Source: a virus. Taken from it: DNA of 23,745 bases. A program made the translations under genes and the position numbers. Where the stretch lies: positions 1 through 23,745 of the IMG/VR virus record IMGVR_UViG_3300042465_001558; one strand, 5' to 3'. Positions 19,236 through 23,745 of this stretch are shown here, in pieces. The notes under the pieces are model-generated. The model did no database searches, was not told the origin of the DNA, and saw nothing but the letters and a program-made list of their open reading frames with translations. Numbering within the stretch: the first letter of the stretch is position 1; every line of letters begins with the position of its first letter.

Positions 19236-19843
19236 AGGGTCATCTCCTTCAGTTTGGAAACCTTAACATCTAACTCGGCCAAAAACTCTTGCACCTCTTT
19301 CTCTAAGAGCGTGATGCAGTCTGTGTCCCGTGGGATACGCACCACGAGCAGTTGTAACTCCTCGGGCATCCTCGGATCGTATGAGACCCAATCGCACCAG
19401 TCCGTACCCGTGCAGGCCATCTGCCATTGCATCTGGTAAAAGTATTTTTGCGGCGGCTCGCGCTCAAAAAGGTACTCAATATGCGTGGCAGTTGAGGGGC
19501 ATTTGATCTCAACGCAGCCGTTAACGCCCACCAATCCGTCAGGGCTGGCTCCTGCCATCTGAATAAACGGATGGTTGATAAAACCCACTTCAGTGACGAG
19601 TTCGCCCACCTTGGCGCTGTAAGCGTCACGCGCTGCGGCTTCCTGCTCCACGCCCCACTCCATCGCAGCATTACTAAACCCTTCGGTCGGCTTGCCGGTT
19701 AAGCGTTCACATACCAACTGCGCCATGTAGTTTGCGCGAGTAGCGGCATAGCCACTCTTCGTGCGTGCCACTACATCAGCCACCTTTGAGGCAGTCACCT
19801 TGCCCAACCTGGCGGCGTGCCATTCTGTTGTCCTTTGCTCCAT
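19232..19843 (-). CDS. YqaJ-type viral recombination exonuclease
   Basis: A 203-residue lambda-exonuclease-fold enzyme that trims one strand of double-stranded ends to create single strands for annealing. Visible motifs are the N-terminal QRTTEWHAARLGKVTASK, EWGVEQEAAARDAY with Glu66, GASPDGLVG with Asp102, and CVEIKCPS with Glu112 and Lys114 (the PD-(D/E)XK centre), followed by FYQMQWQMACTG. Length is normal for the family. I start at ATG 19843, which overlaps the previous TGA (TGATG) and has AGGAG upstream; a GTG one codon earlier is possible. It pairs functionally with the ERF protein encoded upstream. Confidence 0.92.
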   Translation of the reverse strand: MEQRTTEWHAARLGKVTASKVADVVARTKSGYAATRANYMAQLVCERLTGKPTEGFSNAAMEWGVEQEAAARDAYSAKVGELVTEVGFINHPFIQMAGASPDGLVGVNGCVEIKCPSTATHIEYLFEREPPQKYFYQMQWQMACTGTDWCDWVSYDPRMPEELQLLVVRIPRDTDCITLLEKEVQEFLAELDVKVSKLKEMTL

Positions 19844-20067
19844 CACTCTTCTCCTGTCTCCATGAGACGTTTAAGTTCTCGACATTCGCGCTCCAAACGC
19901 TCCATCTTTTCTGTAACTACAATAAGTCTGTTGGCAGCCTCGTCCCGCTGCTCTAACACGCGCTTCAACTTTTCGGCCAACGCTTGCGACAGTTCTGACG
20001 AGTCAGGGATCGCCATTGTGTGACCGATGATTTCGTAGTCCGACATCAGCGCGTAGTAGGGAGTCAT
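19843..20067 (-). CDS. Coiled-coil small protein, 74 residues
   Basis: Not recognised. The product begins TPYYALMSDYEIIGHTMAIP. From about residue 22 to the end it is a continuous Leu/Glu/Arg/Lys heptad-like helix (LSQALAEKLKRVLEQRDEAA, VTEKMERLERECRELKRLME), so it probably dimerises. The ATG overlaps the stop of the upstream gene by four bases. Position between the exonuclease and other recombination genes suggests an accessory role, but this is position only. Confidence 0.62.
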   Translation of the reverse strand: MTPYYALMSDYEIIGHTMAIPDSSELSQALAEKLKRVLEQRDEAANRLIVVTEKMERLERECRELKRLMETGEE

Positions 20068-20288
20068 TGCAGTTCACCTTGCTTCCACAGCAGGTAGTCG
20101 TACTGCTTGATGCCACGGTGCAGCGCAGAGGCCATGTGCGTGGGCTTCAGCCCCCACTCCTGCGCCAGCGGCTTATAGTCGATGCGCTTCTTGTTAGTCT
20201 TGGCATTGTCTCTACGCTCACGCAGCACCTTGTACTGCTCGAACGTAATGCAGGGGTTATAGCGCGAAGGTTTGGTGTAGGTTTTCAT
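20064..20288 (-). CDS. Small basic HTH-like protein, 74 residues
   Basis: Not firmly recognised. The product begins KTYTKPSRYNPCITFEQYKV and continues LRERRDNAKTNKKRIDYKPL and AQEWGLKPTHMASALHRGIK, ending YDYLLWKQGELQ. The segment LAQEWGLKPTHMASALHRGI has the form of a helix-turn-helix, and the protein is basic, so DNA binding is likely. I start at ATG 20288, four bases after the stop of the previous gene. The frame is open to 20573 but that extension overlaps the upstream coding sequence completely and is rejected. Confidence 0.6.
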   Translation of the reverse strand: MKTYTKPSRYNPCITFEQYKVLRERRDNAKTNKKRIDYKPLAQEWGLKPTHMASALHRGIKQYDYLLWKQGELQ

Positions 20289-20292
20289 AACT

Positions 20293-20787
20293 TCACGGAT
20301 ACTTTTCCAATCGTAGGTGTTGAGGGGAAATAACTCGTGTGGTTTCTGAATAGTCAGAGGGCGTCGCCTTCTCCCATGCCAAGTCATGCGGCAGCCAGCC
20401 AAGAATCTCGACGGCTCGTATCTCTGGCATGACAGGTTTGGCGACGAACAACACCAAGCCTTTACCGATCTGGTGTTGTCGCACGGCGGCAGTGTTACTG
20501 GTTCGCACGCGACGAACCTCAATGTTCCTGCCAACGTCCGGCCAGTCTTTGTAGAGTTGGTGATCGCGGGCATCCCATACGTGTGCGTGCCAATAACGAT
20601 TGGTGTATTTGGCTACGGCCAACTCTGCTGCACACGCAGCCACTTGCGCCGTGCGGTCGTCTTCCATGCGCTTCGGGTCGTAGTGCAAGGCGTCTTGGCT
20701 ATCCCACCTTGCCGAGCAACGTCGAGCGCCGACAAGGTTTACCAAGTCATATTCCCACCGCTCTAATTCAATGATGGGGTAAGTCAT
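20293..20787 (-). CDS. Conserved phage protein, possibly PD-(D/E)XK-like, 164 residues
   Basis: The product begins TYPIIELERWEYDLVNLVGA and contains AAELAVAKYTNRYWHAHVWD, PDVGRNIEVRRVRTSNTAAV, KGLVLFVAKPVMPEIRAVEI and LGWLPHDLAWEKA, ending with SPQHLRLEKYP. The series E-L-A-V-A-K, then D-V-G-x-x-I-E-V-R, then LVLFVA...I-x-G-W-L is a frequent uncharacterised phage family. The Glu, Asp and Glu-x-Arg placements resemble a restriction-endonuclease fold with Arg in place of the usual Lys, so enzymatic activity is doubtful. The start at ATG 20787 overlaps the previous TGA by four bases. Confidence 0.62.
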   Translation of the reverse strand: MTYPIIELERWEYDLVNLVGARRCSARWDSQDALHYDPKRMEDDRTAQVAACAAELAVAKYTNRYWHAHVWDARDHQLYKDWPDVGRNIEVRRVRTSNTAAVRQHQIGKGLVLFVAKPVMPEIRAVEILGWLPHDLAWEKATPSDYSETTRVISPQHLRLEKYP

Positions 20788-21095
20788 GTGTTTGGCACCT
20801 TGTACCAAGACAAAATAATCTCAGCCGCATCTCGATGATCTTTTAACAAGCGCAGGTCTTTGGCCTTGTTTTTATCGAACACGCCGTTCGGATACGCACC
20901 AGCCTTACGCTCTTCAATCATCTGTTCCATCGTTTCGACGGTATTGGTCAGCGACCAAGCCACGATGTATGACTCAACATCACTTACTATTTCTTTCACT
21001 AGCCTCTGCTCCCTTAGACTGAGGCCAACTTGTTTTTCTTTTCGCTGAACAGGCTCAGATGCGCCTTTCGCTCGTTTGCGTTTAGGCTTTTCCAT
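20784..21095 (-). CDS. Small charged protein, 103 residues; start uncertain
   Basis: Not recognised. From ATG 21095 it begins with a Lys/Arg tail (EKPKRKRAKGASEPVQRKEK), then LSLREQRLVKEIVSDVESYI, a helix with EQMIEERKAGAYPNGVFDK and a C-terminal helix (DLRLLKDHRDAAEIILSWYK). This start overlaps the ERF gene by 82 bases. An alternative is GTG 20999 (71 residues), 14 bases after the ERF stop, with GGGAG and AGAGG just before it. I keep the longer form because the GTG would cut through a predicted helix, but the short form has the better binding site. Confidence 0.6.
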   Translation of the reverse strand: MEKPKRKRAKGASEPVQRKEKQVGLSLREQRLVKEIVSDVESYIVAWSLTNTVETMEQMIEERKAGAYPNGVFDKNKAKDLRLLKDHRDAAEIILSWYKVPNT

Positions 21096-21595
21096 ATTCC
21101 GTTTAACTCCTCGATAGTGGCTGCTAATTGCACGGCTGCTTCTACGGCAGGATCGGTAGTGGTTGCGGCGACTTCATGCGTCTGCGAGTCGGCGTCATTG
21201 TCGCCTTCGGTCGGGATGCAGAACGCTTGGAAGGCGGCGTACTTGTAAGCCGCAGACATGGCCTTGTTGCTGGCCTTATCGCCCGAGTCCATCGCTTCGC
21301 CTACGGTAATGACCGTATGCTTGCTGCCGTCTTCAGCGGCTACGAAGTCAAACTCCACGGTAAGCGTGACGTAGAACAGCGCAGTGCCTTGGCGGTTCTG
21401 GCGCTCGATGACCTGTCGGTCGGTTACGCGAGGCAGGATGCACAGGCCGTGCTTTGACAGCAGCGGCGAGAGCGCACCGTACACAGCGTCGATGCCACGG
21501 AAAGCGTAGCCCTGCGACTGGTTCTTGCTGTCTTTGCTGATGCCGATCTTGGATAGTTCGGCGGTGACAGCGGCAATCTTCTCGTAGACCTTCAT
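21014..21595 (-). CDS. erf: ERF-family single-strand annealing protein
   Basis: A 193-residue recombinase that anneals complementary single strands and can circularise or repair phage DNA, as P22 Erf does. The N-terminal domain shows KVYEKIAAVTAELSKIGISK, GYAFRGIDAVYGALSPLLSK and HGLCILPRV. The family signature is GDKASNKAMSAAYKYAAFQA followed by FCIPTEGDNDAD (about 105-136). The C-terminal 55 residues form a linker and a small helical domain (EELNGIWKSLNANERKAHLS). The ATG overlaps the previous TGA by four bases. It lies in one operon with the YqaJ exonuclease, the usual two-component system. Confidence 0.92.
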   Translation of the reverse strand: MKVYEKIAAVTAELSKIGISKDSKNQSQGYAFRGIDAVYGALSPLLSKHGLCILPRVTDRQVIERQNRQGTALFYVTLTVEFDFVAAEDGSKHTVITVGEAMDSGDKASNKAMSAAYKYAAFQAFCIPTEGDNDADSQTHEVAATTTDPAVEAAVQLAATIEELNGIWKSLNANERKAHLSLFSEKKNKLASV

Positions 21596-21816
21596 TTGTT
21601 TTGCCCTCTTGCGCGAATGGCAGCAGCGACACCGCTAGGGCAGCGGTCGCAGGTTGGCTCATAAGATTCAGCAATCTTGGCGCAAGCCTCTCGCTCTGCT
21701 TCGATAATAAAAGCAGCAAAGTCTTCAAGATCTTCAATGCTGGGCGAATGAGGATCGGCAGGGTCCCAAATACCAGGAATGCCATAAGCCAGTTTGATAA
21801 TGTCATTACTAATCAT
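21592..21816 (-). CDS. Small phage protein with EREACAKIAE / AAAIRARG motif, 74 residues
   Basis: The product contains EDFAAFIIEAEREACAKIAE and SYEPTCDRCPSGVAAAIRAR followed by GQNK. E-R-E-A-C-A-K-(I/V)-x-E followed by a variable Cys-containing loop and A-A-A-I-R-A-R-G is an extremely common small phage and prophage protein of unknown function. The CDRC pair could hold a metal. It starts by a four-base overlap with the previous gene and passes on to ERF by the same ATGA device. Confidence 0.75.
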   Translation of the reverse strand: MISNDIIKLAYGIPGIWDPADPHSPSIEDLEDFAAFIIEAEREACAKIAESYEPTCDRCPSGVAAAIRARGQNK

Positions 21817-22025
21817 TGCGGGTTCCTCAGTTTTGCGGATGCAGCGTCAATCGCAGCAATGCACTCGGCAAATGCTTGATGCAGTTTGAAAGCGCCTTCG
21901 GCTTCGATGCGGTTGAGTTCGTTTAAGCCTTCAATGACGTTGAAGGCGGCGTGTTCGGCGCGGCAGTGCAACTCCATGAGTCGGTCGCGTTCCTGCTCGG
22001 CCAAGATGCGGTAATCATCTTCCAT
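21813..22025 (-). CDS. First gene of the leftward replication operon, helical protein of 70 residues
   Basis: Not recognised. The product begins EDDYRILAEQERDRLMELHC and continues RAEHAAFNVIEGLNELNRIE, then ends with another helix (IAAIDAASAKLRNPQ). It is a charged helical bundle or coiled coil. I choose ATG 22025 because GGAG sits seven bases upstream. An in-frame ATG at 22037 lies directly against a 5' hairpin and has no binding site. The gene lies about 27 bases after the predicted transcription start. Confidence 0.62.
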   Translation of the reverse strand: MEDDYRILAEQERDRLMELHCRAEHAAFNVIEGLNELNRIEAEGAFKLHQAFAECIAAIDAASAKLRNPQ

Positions 22026-22037
22026 GTCTTTCTCCAT

Positions 22038-22052
22038 CGGGGCCAATCCCCG
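22038..22052 (-). other. Hairpin at the 5' end of the leftward replication mRNA
   Basis: CGGGG-CCAAT-CCCCG, a five-base GC stem that would form at the very start of the transcript from the promoter at 22059-22086. It may protect the 5' end and it blocks the in-frame ATG at 22037. Confidence 0.45.
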
Positions 22053-22058
22053 AAGTGC

Positions 22059-22086
22059 AGTATACTCCCGTTGACGATCCTGTCAA
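22059..22086 (-). promoter_or_regulatory. Leftward promoter of the replication/recombination operon
   Basis: On the minus strand TTGACA (22086-22081), a 16-base spacer and TATACT (22064-22059), one mismatch from consensus in total. The transcript should start near 22052. Its -35 box lies in the right arm of the palindrome at 22070-22087. Confidence 0.8.
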
Positions 22087-22087
22087 C
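22070..22087. promoter_or_regulatory. Operator palindrome GTTGAC-GATCCT-GTCAAC
   Basis: Two perfect six-base arms, 18 bases in all, covering the -35 boxes of both divergent promoters. Next to a Cro-like gene this is the expected place for an autoregulatory operator. The arm GTTGACAG (minus strand) is the same as the direct repeats near the early promoter at 13.47-13.51 kb. Confidence 0.7.
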
Positions 22088-22099
22088 ACCTGTTACTGT
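22071..22099 (+). promoter_or_regulatory. Rightward promoter of the Cro-like gene (leaderless start)
   Basis: TTGACG (22071-22076), a 17-base spacer and TACTGT (22094-22099). Only seven bases separate the -10 box from the ATG at 22107, and no Shine-Dalgarno lies between, so translation probably starts at or next to the 5' end of the mRNA. Confidence 0.6.
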
Positions 22100-22106
22100 G
22101 CAACCT

Positions 22107-22280
22107 ATGACACCGAAACAACTACTGAAGATTTATGGCTCCCAGAGCGAGATTGCTCGGGCGTTGGGCGTAACCAGGCAGGCTGTGCTGCGCTGGTTCA
22201 AAGAGGACAAGATTCCTGCGCTGCGCCTGTATCAAATTCAATGCGTGCTGAAGGTCAATGAAAGTTCTAGTCGCGTGTGA
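22107..22280 (+). CDS. Cro-like transcriptional regulator, 57 residues
   Basis: A small helix-turn-helix protein: TPKQLLKIYGSQSEIARALG then VTRQAVLRWFKEDKIPALRL and a short tail. The HTH spans about residues 12-34 with recognition helix RQAVLRWF. Size and the W-F-K-x-x-x-I-P-x-L-R-x-x-Q-I end match the Cro/YdaS-type repressors of lambdoid phages. ATG 22107 is chosen because it begins the homologous region and lies seven bases after a -10 box. It likely represses its own promoter and the divergent replication promoter at the palindrome. The gene overlaps the methyltransferase start by 23 bases. Confidence 0.82.
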   Translation: MTPKQLLKIYGSQSEIARALGVTRQAVLRWFKEDKIPALRLYQIQCVLKVNESSSRV

Positions 22281-22854
22281 ATACAGCGGCAGGGTGAGGG
22301 ATGCTTTTTTGGCGCTAGACCATGACGCGATGTCGTGCGATCTGTTGCCGACAGACGTAGCAGGGCCGCATTACCAGGGCGACGTTCGAGACGTGCTGAA
22401 CGACGGTTGGGACTTGATGATTGCCCACCCGCCCTGCACTTACTTGGCCTCTAGCGGACTGCATTGGAACACAAAACGACCCGAGCGAGCGCAGCAGACC
22501 GAGCAGGCGCTGGAGTTTGTGCGCTTGTTGCTGGACGCGCCGATACCTCGGATAGCACTGGAGAACCCAATAGGCTGCATCAGCACGCGCATTCGTAAGC
22601 CAGAGCAAGTTATTCAGCCGTATTGGTTCGGCGATGATGCAAGTAAGTCAACGTGCCTATGGTTAAAGAATCTGCCGCCCTTGCGCCCGACTAACTTTAT
22701 TGAAGGTCGAATCGTTGATGGGAAGCGCCGTTGGGCAAACCAGACTGACAGCGGACAGAACCGATTAGGGCCATCGGAAGACCGTTGGAAGAAGCGCAGC
22801 GAGACGTATCTGGGCATCGCCCAGGCCATGGCAGAACAGTGGGGAAATTTATGA
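22258..22854 (+). CDS. Small DNA methyltransferase, C5-cytosine-like
   Basis: A 198-residue SAM-dependent methyltransferase-fold protein. Visible parts are KVLVACEYSGRVRDAF at the N-terminus (motif I-like), CDLLPTD after the second strand, then the catalytic-loop HPPCTYLASS (Cys60 in the PPC motif) and RIALENPIG (102-106, motif VI-like). YWFGDDASKSTCLWLKNLPP follows. PPC together with EN-P fits phage cytosine methyltransferases, though the protein is much shorter than bacterial C5 enzymes and lacks a clear target-recognition domain. It may protect phage DNA from restriction. No partner endonuclease is seen. The start overlaps the regulator gene. Confidence 0.78.
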   Translation: MKVLVACEYSGRVRDAFLALDHDAMSCDLLPTDVAGPHYQGDVRDVLNDGWDLMIAHPPCTYLASSGLHWNTKRPERAQQTEQALEFVRLLLDAPIPRIALENPIGCISTRIRKPEQVIQPYWFGDDASKSTCLWLKNLPPLRPTNFIEGRIVDGKRRWANQTDSGQNRLGPSEDRWKKRSETYLGIAQAMAEQWGNL

Positions 22855-23165
22855 ACAATCCAGTCACAAATAGCAGTGATATATCGTGGGCATCTCAGGC
22901 CAACATTCGGTATTGGGAGTCTGTAAAAAATAATCCCTACCACCGGCTGCGGATGGCAGATGCGTACCTTGCCCGGATCGGCGTAGGCGATTGGCAGCAG
23001 CGTGCCGAGCGCACGTCTTGGCTGAAGAACTACGTAGGCGACCTGTTGCGCTCGCTGGACGACGCCAGCGAGGCATACGGCGACCCGCAGATTCGCAGCA
23101 TGGTTCGGGAACTGTGGGGCGAGAATGGCGTTGCGAAGTTGAAGGCTAGGTGCAAACCGGCATAA
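22851..23165 (+). CDS. Unknown phage protein, 104 residues
   Basis: Not recognised. The product begins NNPVTNSSDISWASQANIRY and continues WESVKNNPYHRLRMADAYLA, with a long helical second half (LKNYVGDLLRSLDDASEAYG, VRELWGENGVAKLKARCKPA). It is soluble and helical. The ATG at 22851 overlaps the methyltransferase stop by four bases; an earlier in-frame start at 22785 would overlap that gene by 70 bases and is rejected. It may act with the methyltransferase, judged only by coupling. Confidence 0.6.
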   Translation: MNNPVTNSSDISWASQANIRYWESVKNNPYHRLRMADAYLARIGVGDWQQRAERTSWLKNYVGDLLRSLDDASEAYGDPQIRSMVRELWGENGVAKLKARCKPA

Positions 23166-23166
23166 T
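23139..23166 (+). promoter_or_regulatory. Candidate promoter of the VRR-NUC-like gene (leaderless start)
   Basis: TTGAAG (23139-23144), a 16-base spacer and CATAAT (23161-23166), with the ATG at 23173 only six bases after the -10 box and no Shine-Dalgarno. It lies inside the end of the previous gene. Confidence 0.45.
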
Positions 23167-23172
23167 CGGCGT

Positions 23173-23481
23173 ATGCGCTACGCCAAACGTCGAGACAACA
23201 ACCACACCGAGATCGTAGAAGCCTTACGCAAGGCTAACTTCGAGGTCATCGACTACGCCTCGGCAGGTCACGACATCCCTGACCTGTTGGCCGTCAAGCC
23301 AATGCACGACGGTATGGCGTGGATCTGCTGGATTGAGGTCAAGGCCAAGGGCGGGCGGCTGTCAGAAGGCCAGAAACGCTTTCAGGGCTTTTTCCAGCCG
23401 AGGGGCGAGTGGTATGAAGCCCGTGACCCCGACGACACCGTATGCGCCCTACAGGCGCTTTACTTGCAGCGCCTTAAATAA
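23173..23481 (+). CDS. VRR-NUC-like PD-(D/E)XK nuclease, 102 residues
   Basis: A small nuclease of the Holliday-junction-resolvase-like class. It shows RRDNNHTEIVEALRKANFEV with Glu13, GHDIPDLLAV with Asp37, and WICWIEVKAKGGRLSEGQKR with Glu55-x-Lys57 and Gln67, followed by F-Q-G-F-F. These are the usual active-site residues of stand-alone VRR-NUC proteins. It probably resolves branched DNA made during recombination by the ERF/YqaJ system, or processes DNA before packaging. It begins seven bases after the previous stop, without a Shine-Dalgarno. Confidence 0.85.
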   Translation: MRYAKRRDNNHTEIVEALRKANFEVIDYASAGHDIPDLLAVKPMHDGMAWICWIEVKAKGGRLSEGQKRFQGFFQPRGEWYEARDPDDTVCALQALYLQRLK

Positions 23482-23493
23482 TTCATTTACAAT
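23464..23493 (+). promoter_or_regulatory. Candidate promoter of the last, truncated gene (leaderless start)
   Basis: TTGCAG (23464-23469), an 18-base spacer and TACAAT (23488-23493). The ATG at 23500 follows six bases later and has no Shine-Dalgarno. Confidence 0.5.
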
Positions 23494-23499
23494 ACGGCC

Positions 23500-23745
23500 A
23501 TGAAGAACTGGCGCGTATTGAACCAAAACCTGAATCTGTTTAACGAGGCCGAGGTCAAGGCGCTCTTGGACGAGGAGATTGCCGGTCAGCGGCGTGCCAC
23601 GTTCCTCAAGCGCCTACACCAGCGGTACTGCACCCTTCGAGCAAACCGCGAACGGGCTGAGATATTCAGCGCCGTCGCAGGAATGTCAGGTAATCAGCCC
23701 CTTCCTCCGGCTCCCACCACACTTTCACCAAGTCTGGATGGTCAG
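23500..23745 (+). CDS. Helical phage protein, 3' end outside window
   Basis: The visible 82 codons begin KNWRVLNQNLNLFNEAEVKA and continue LLDEEIAGQRRATFLKRLHQ and RYCTLRANRERAEIFSAVAG, then become Pro/Thr-rich. The W-R-V-L-x-Q-x-L-x-L-x-x-E-A-E-V plus R-R-x-T-x-L-x-R-L-H-Q-R-Y-x-x-L-R form is, from memory, a short uncharacterised phage protein. The frame remains open to the window end. The Pro-rich end suggests that the stop is close. Confidence 0.6.
   Translation, partial: MKNWRVLNQNLNLFNEAEVKALLDEEIAGQRRATFLKRLHQRYCTLRANRERAEIFSAVAGMSGNQPLPPAPTTLSPSLDGQ

Noticed and set aside
20289-20573. N-terminal extension of the HTH-like protein
   Set aside because: It is fully contained in the coding sequence of the 164-residue gene in another frame and has no binding site. 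Translation from ATG 20288 is enough.

Overview
The window (about 23.7 kb) is part of the genome of a tailed double-stranded DNA phage, or a prophage copy of one, with a P22-like head. The signs are a P22-type coat protein, an acidic scaffolding protein, a portal of about 720 residues and a large terminase, all in one leftward block. The host cannot be named. The coding style and the family resemblances of the small early proteins fit a proteobacterial host, but that is inference. No integrase, lysis gene, tRNA, CRISPR array or insertion sequence was seen, and both ends of the window cut through genes.

Layout. (1) Positions 1-12632, minus strand: packaging and structural operon, read from right to left. 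The order is a four-cysteine small protein, small terminase, large terminase, four very small basic proteins, portal, a DUF5856-like protein, two small proteins, an S74 tail fibre, three small proteins, two pectate-lyase-fold tailspikes, scaffold, and coat protein (cut by the window edge). Neighbours overlap by 1 to 4 bases at many junctions. (2) Positions 12633-13545: divergent control region of almost 0.9 kb without a convincing gene. It holds iteron-like TGCAACA motifs, palindromes, an A-tract and a near-consensus sigma-70 promoter facing right. (3) Positions 13546-17222, plus strand: at least 17 very small early genes. The first few carry a repeated ribosome-binding leader (ACACGGAG...GCAATG). 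The later ones are chained by ATGA stop/start overlaps. (4) Positions 17208-22025, minus strand: replication and recombination operon with an SF3-type (DUF5906-like) helicase, a DUF736-like protein, a YqaJ-type exonuclease, an ERF annealing protein and several accessory proteins. (5) Positions 22026-22106: compact divergent switch with an 18-bp palindrome lying over two back-to-back promoters. (6) Positions 22107 to the end, plus strand: a Cro-like regulator, a small DNA methyltransferase, an unknown, a VRR-NUC-like nuclease and a truncated unknown.

How it works together (inference). The Cro-like protein probably acts at the 22.07 kb palindrome. It may also act at two direct GTTGACAG copies around the early promoter at 13.47 kb, which would link recombination/replication expression to early gene expression. 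The YqaJ exonuclease and ERF annealase form a typical single-strand-annealing recombination pair. The leftward block builds and fills the head and supplies three receptor-binding proteins that share an N-terminal KISQL segment.

The most unusual signals are three. Four genes that start transcription units appear to be leaderless (a -10 box 6-7 bases before ATG, with no Shine-Dalgarno). One translational leader cassette is copied at six starts on both strands. A possible 70-nt RNA at 18.57-18.65 kb is complementary to that cassette.
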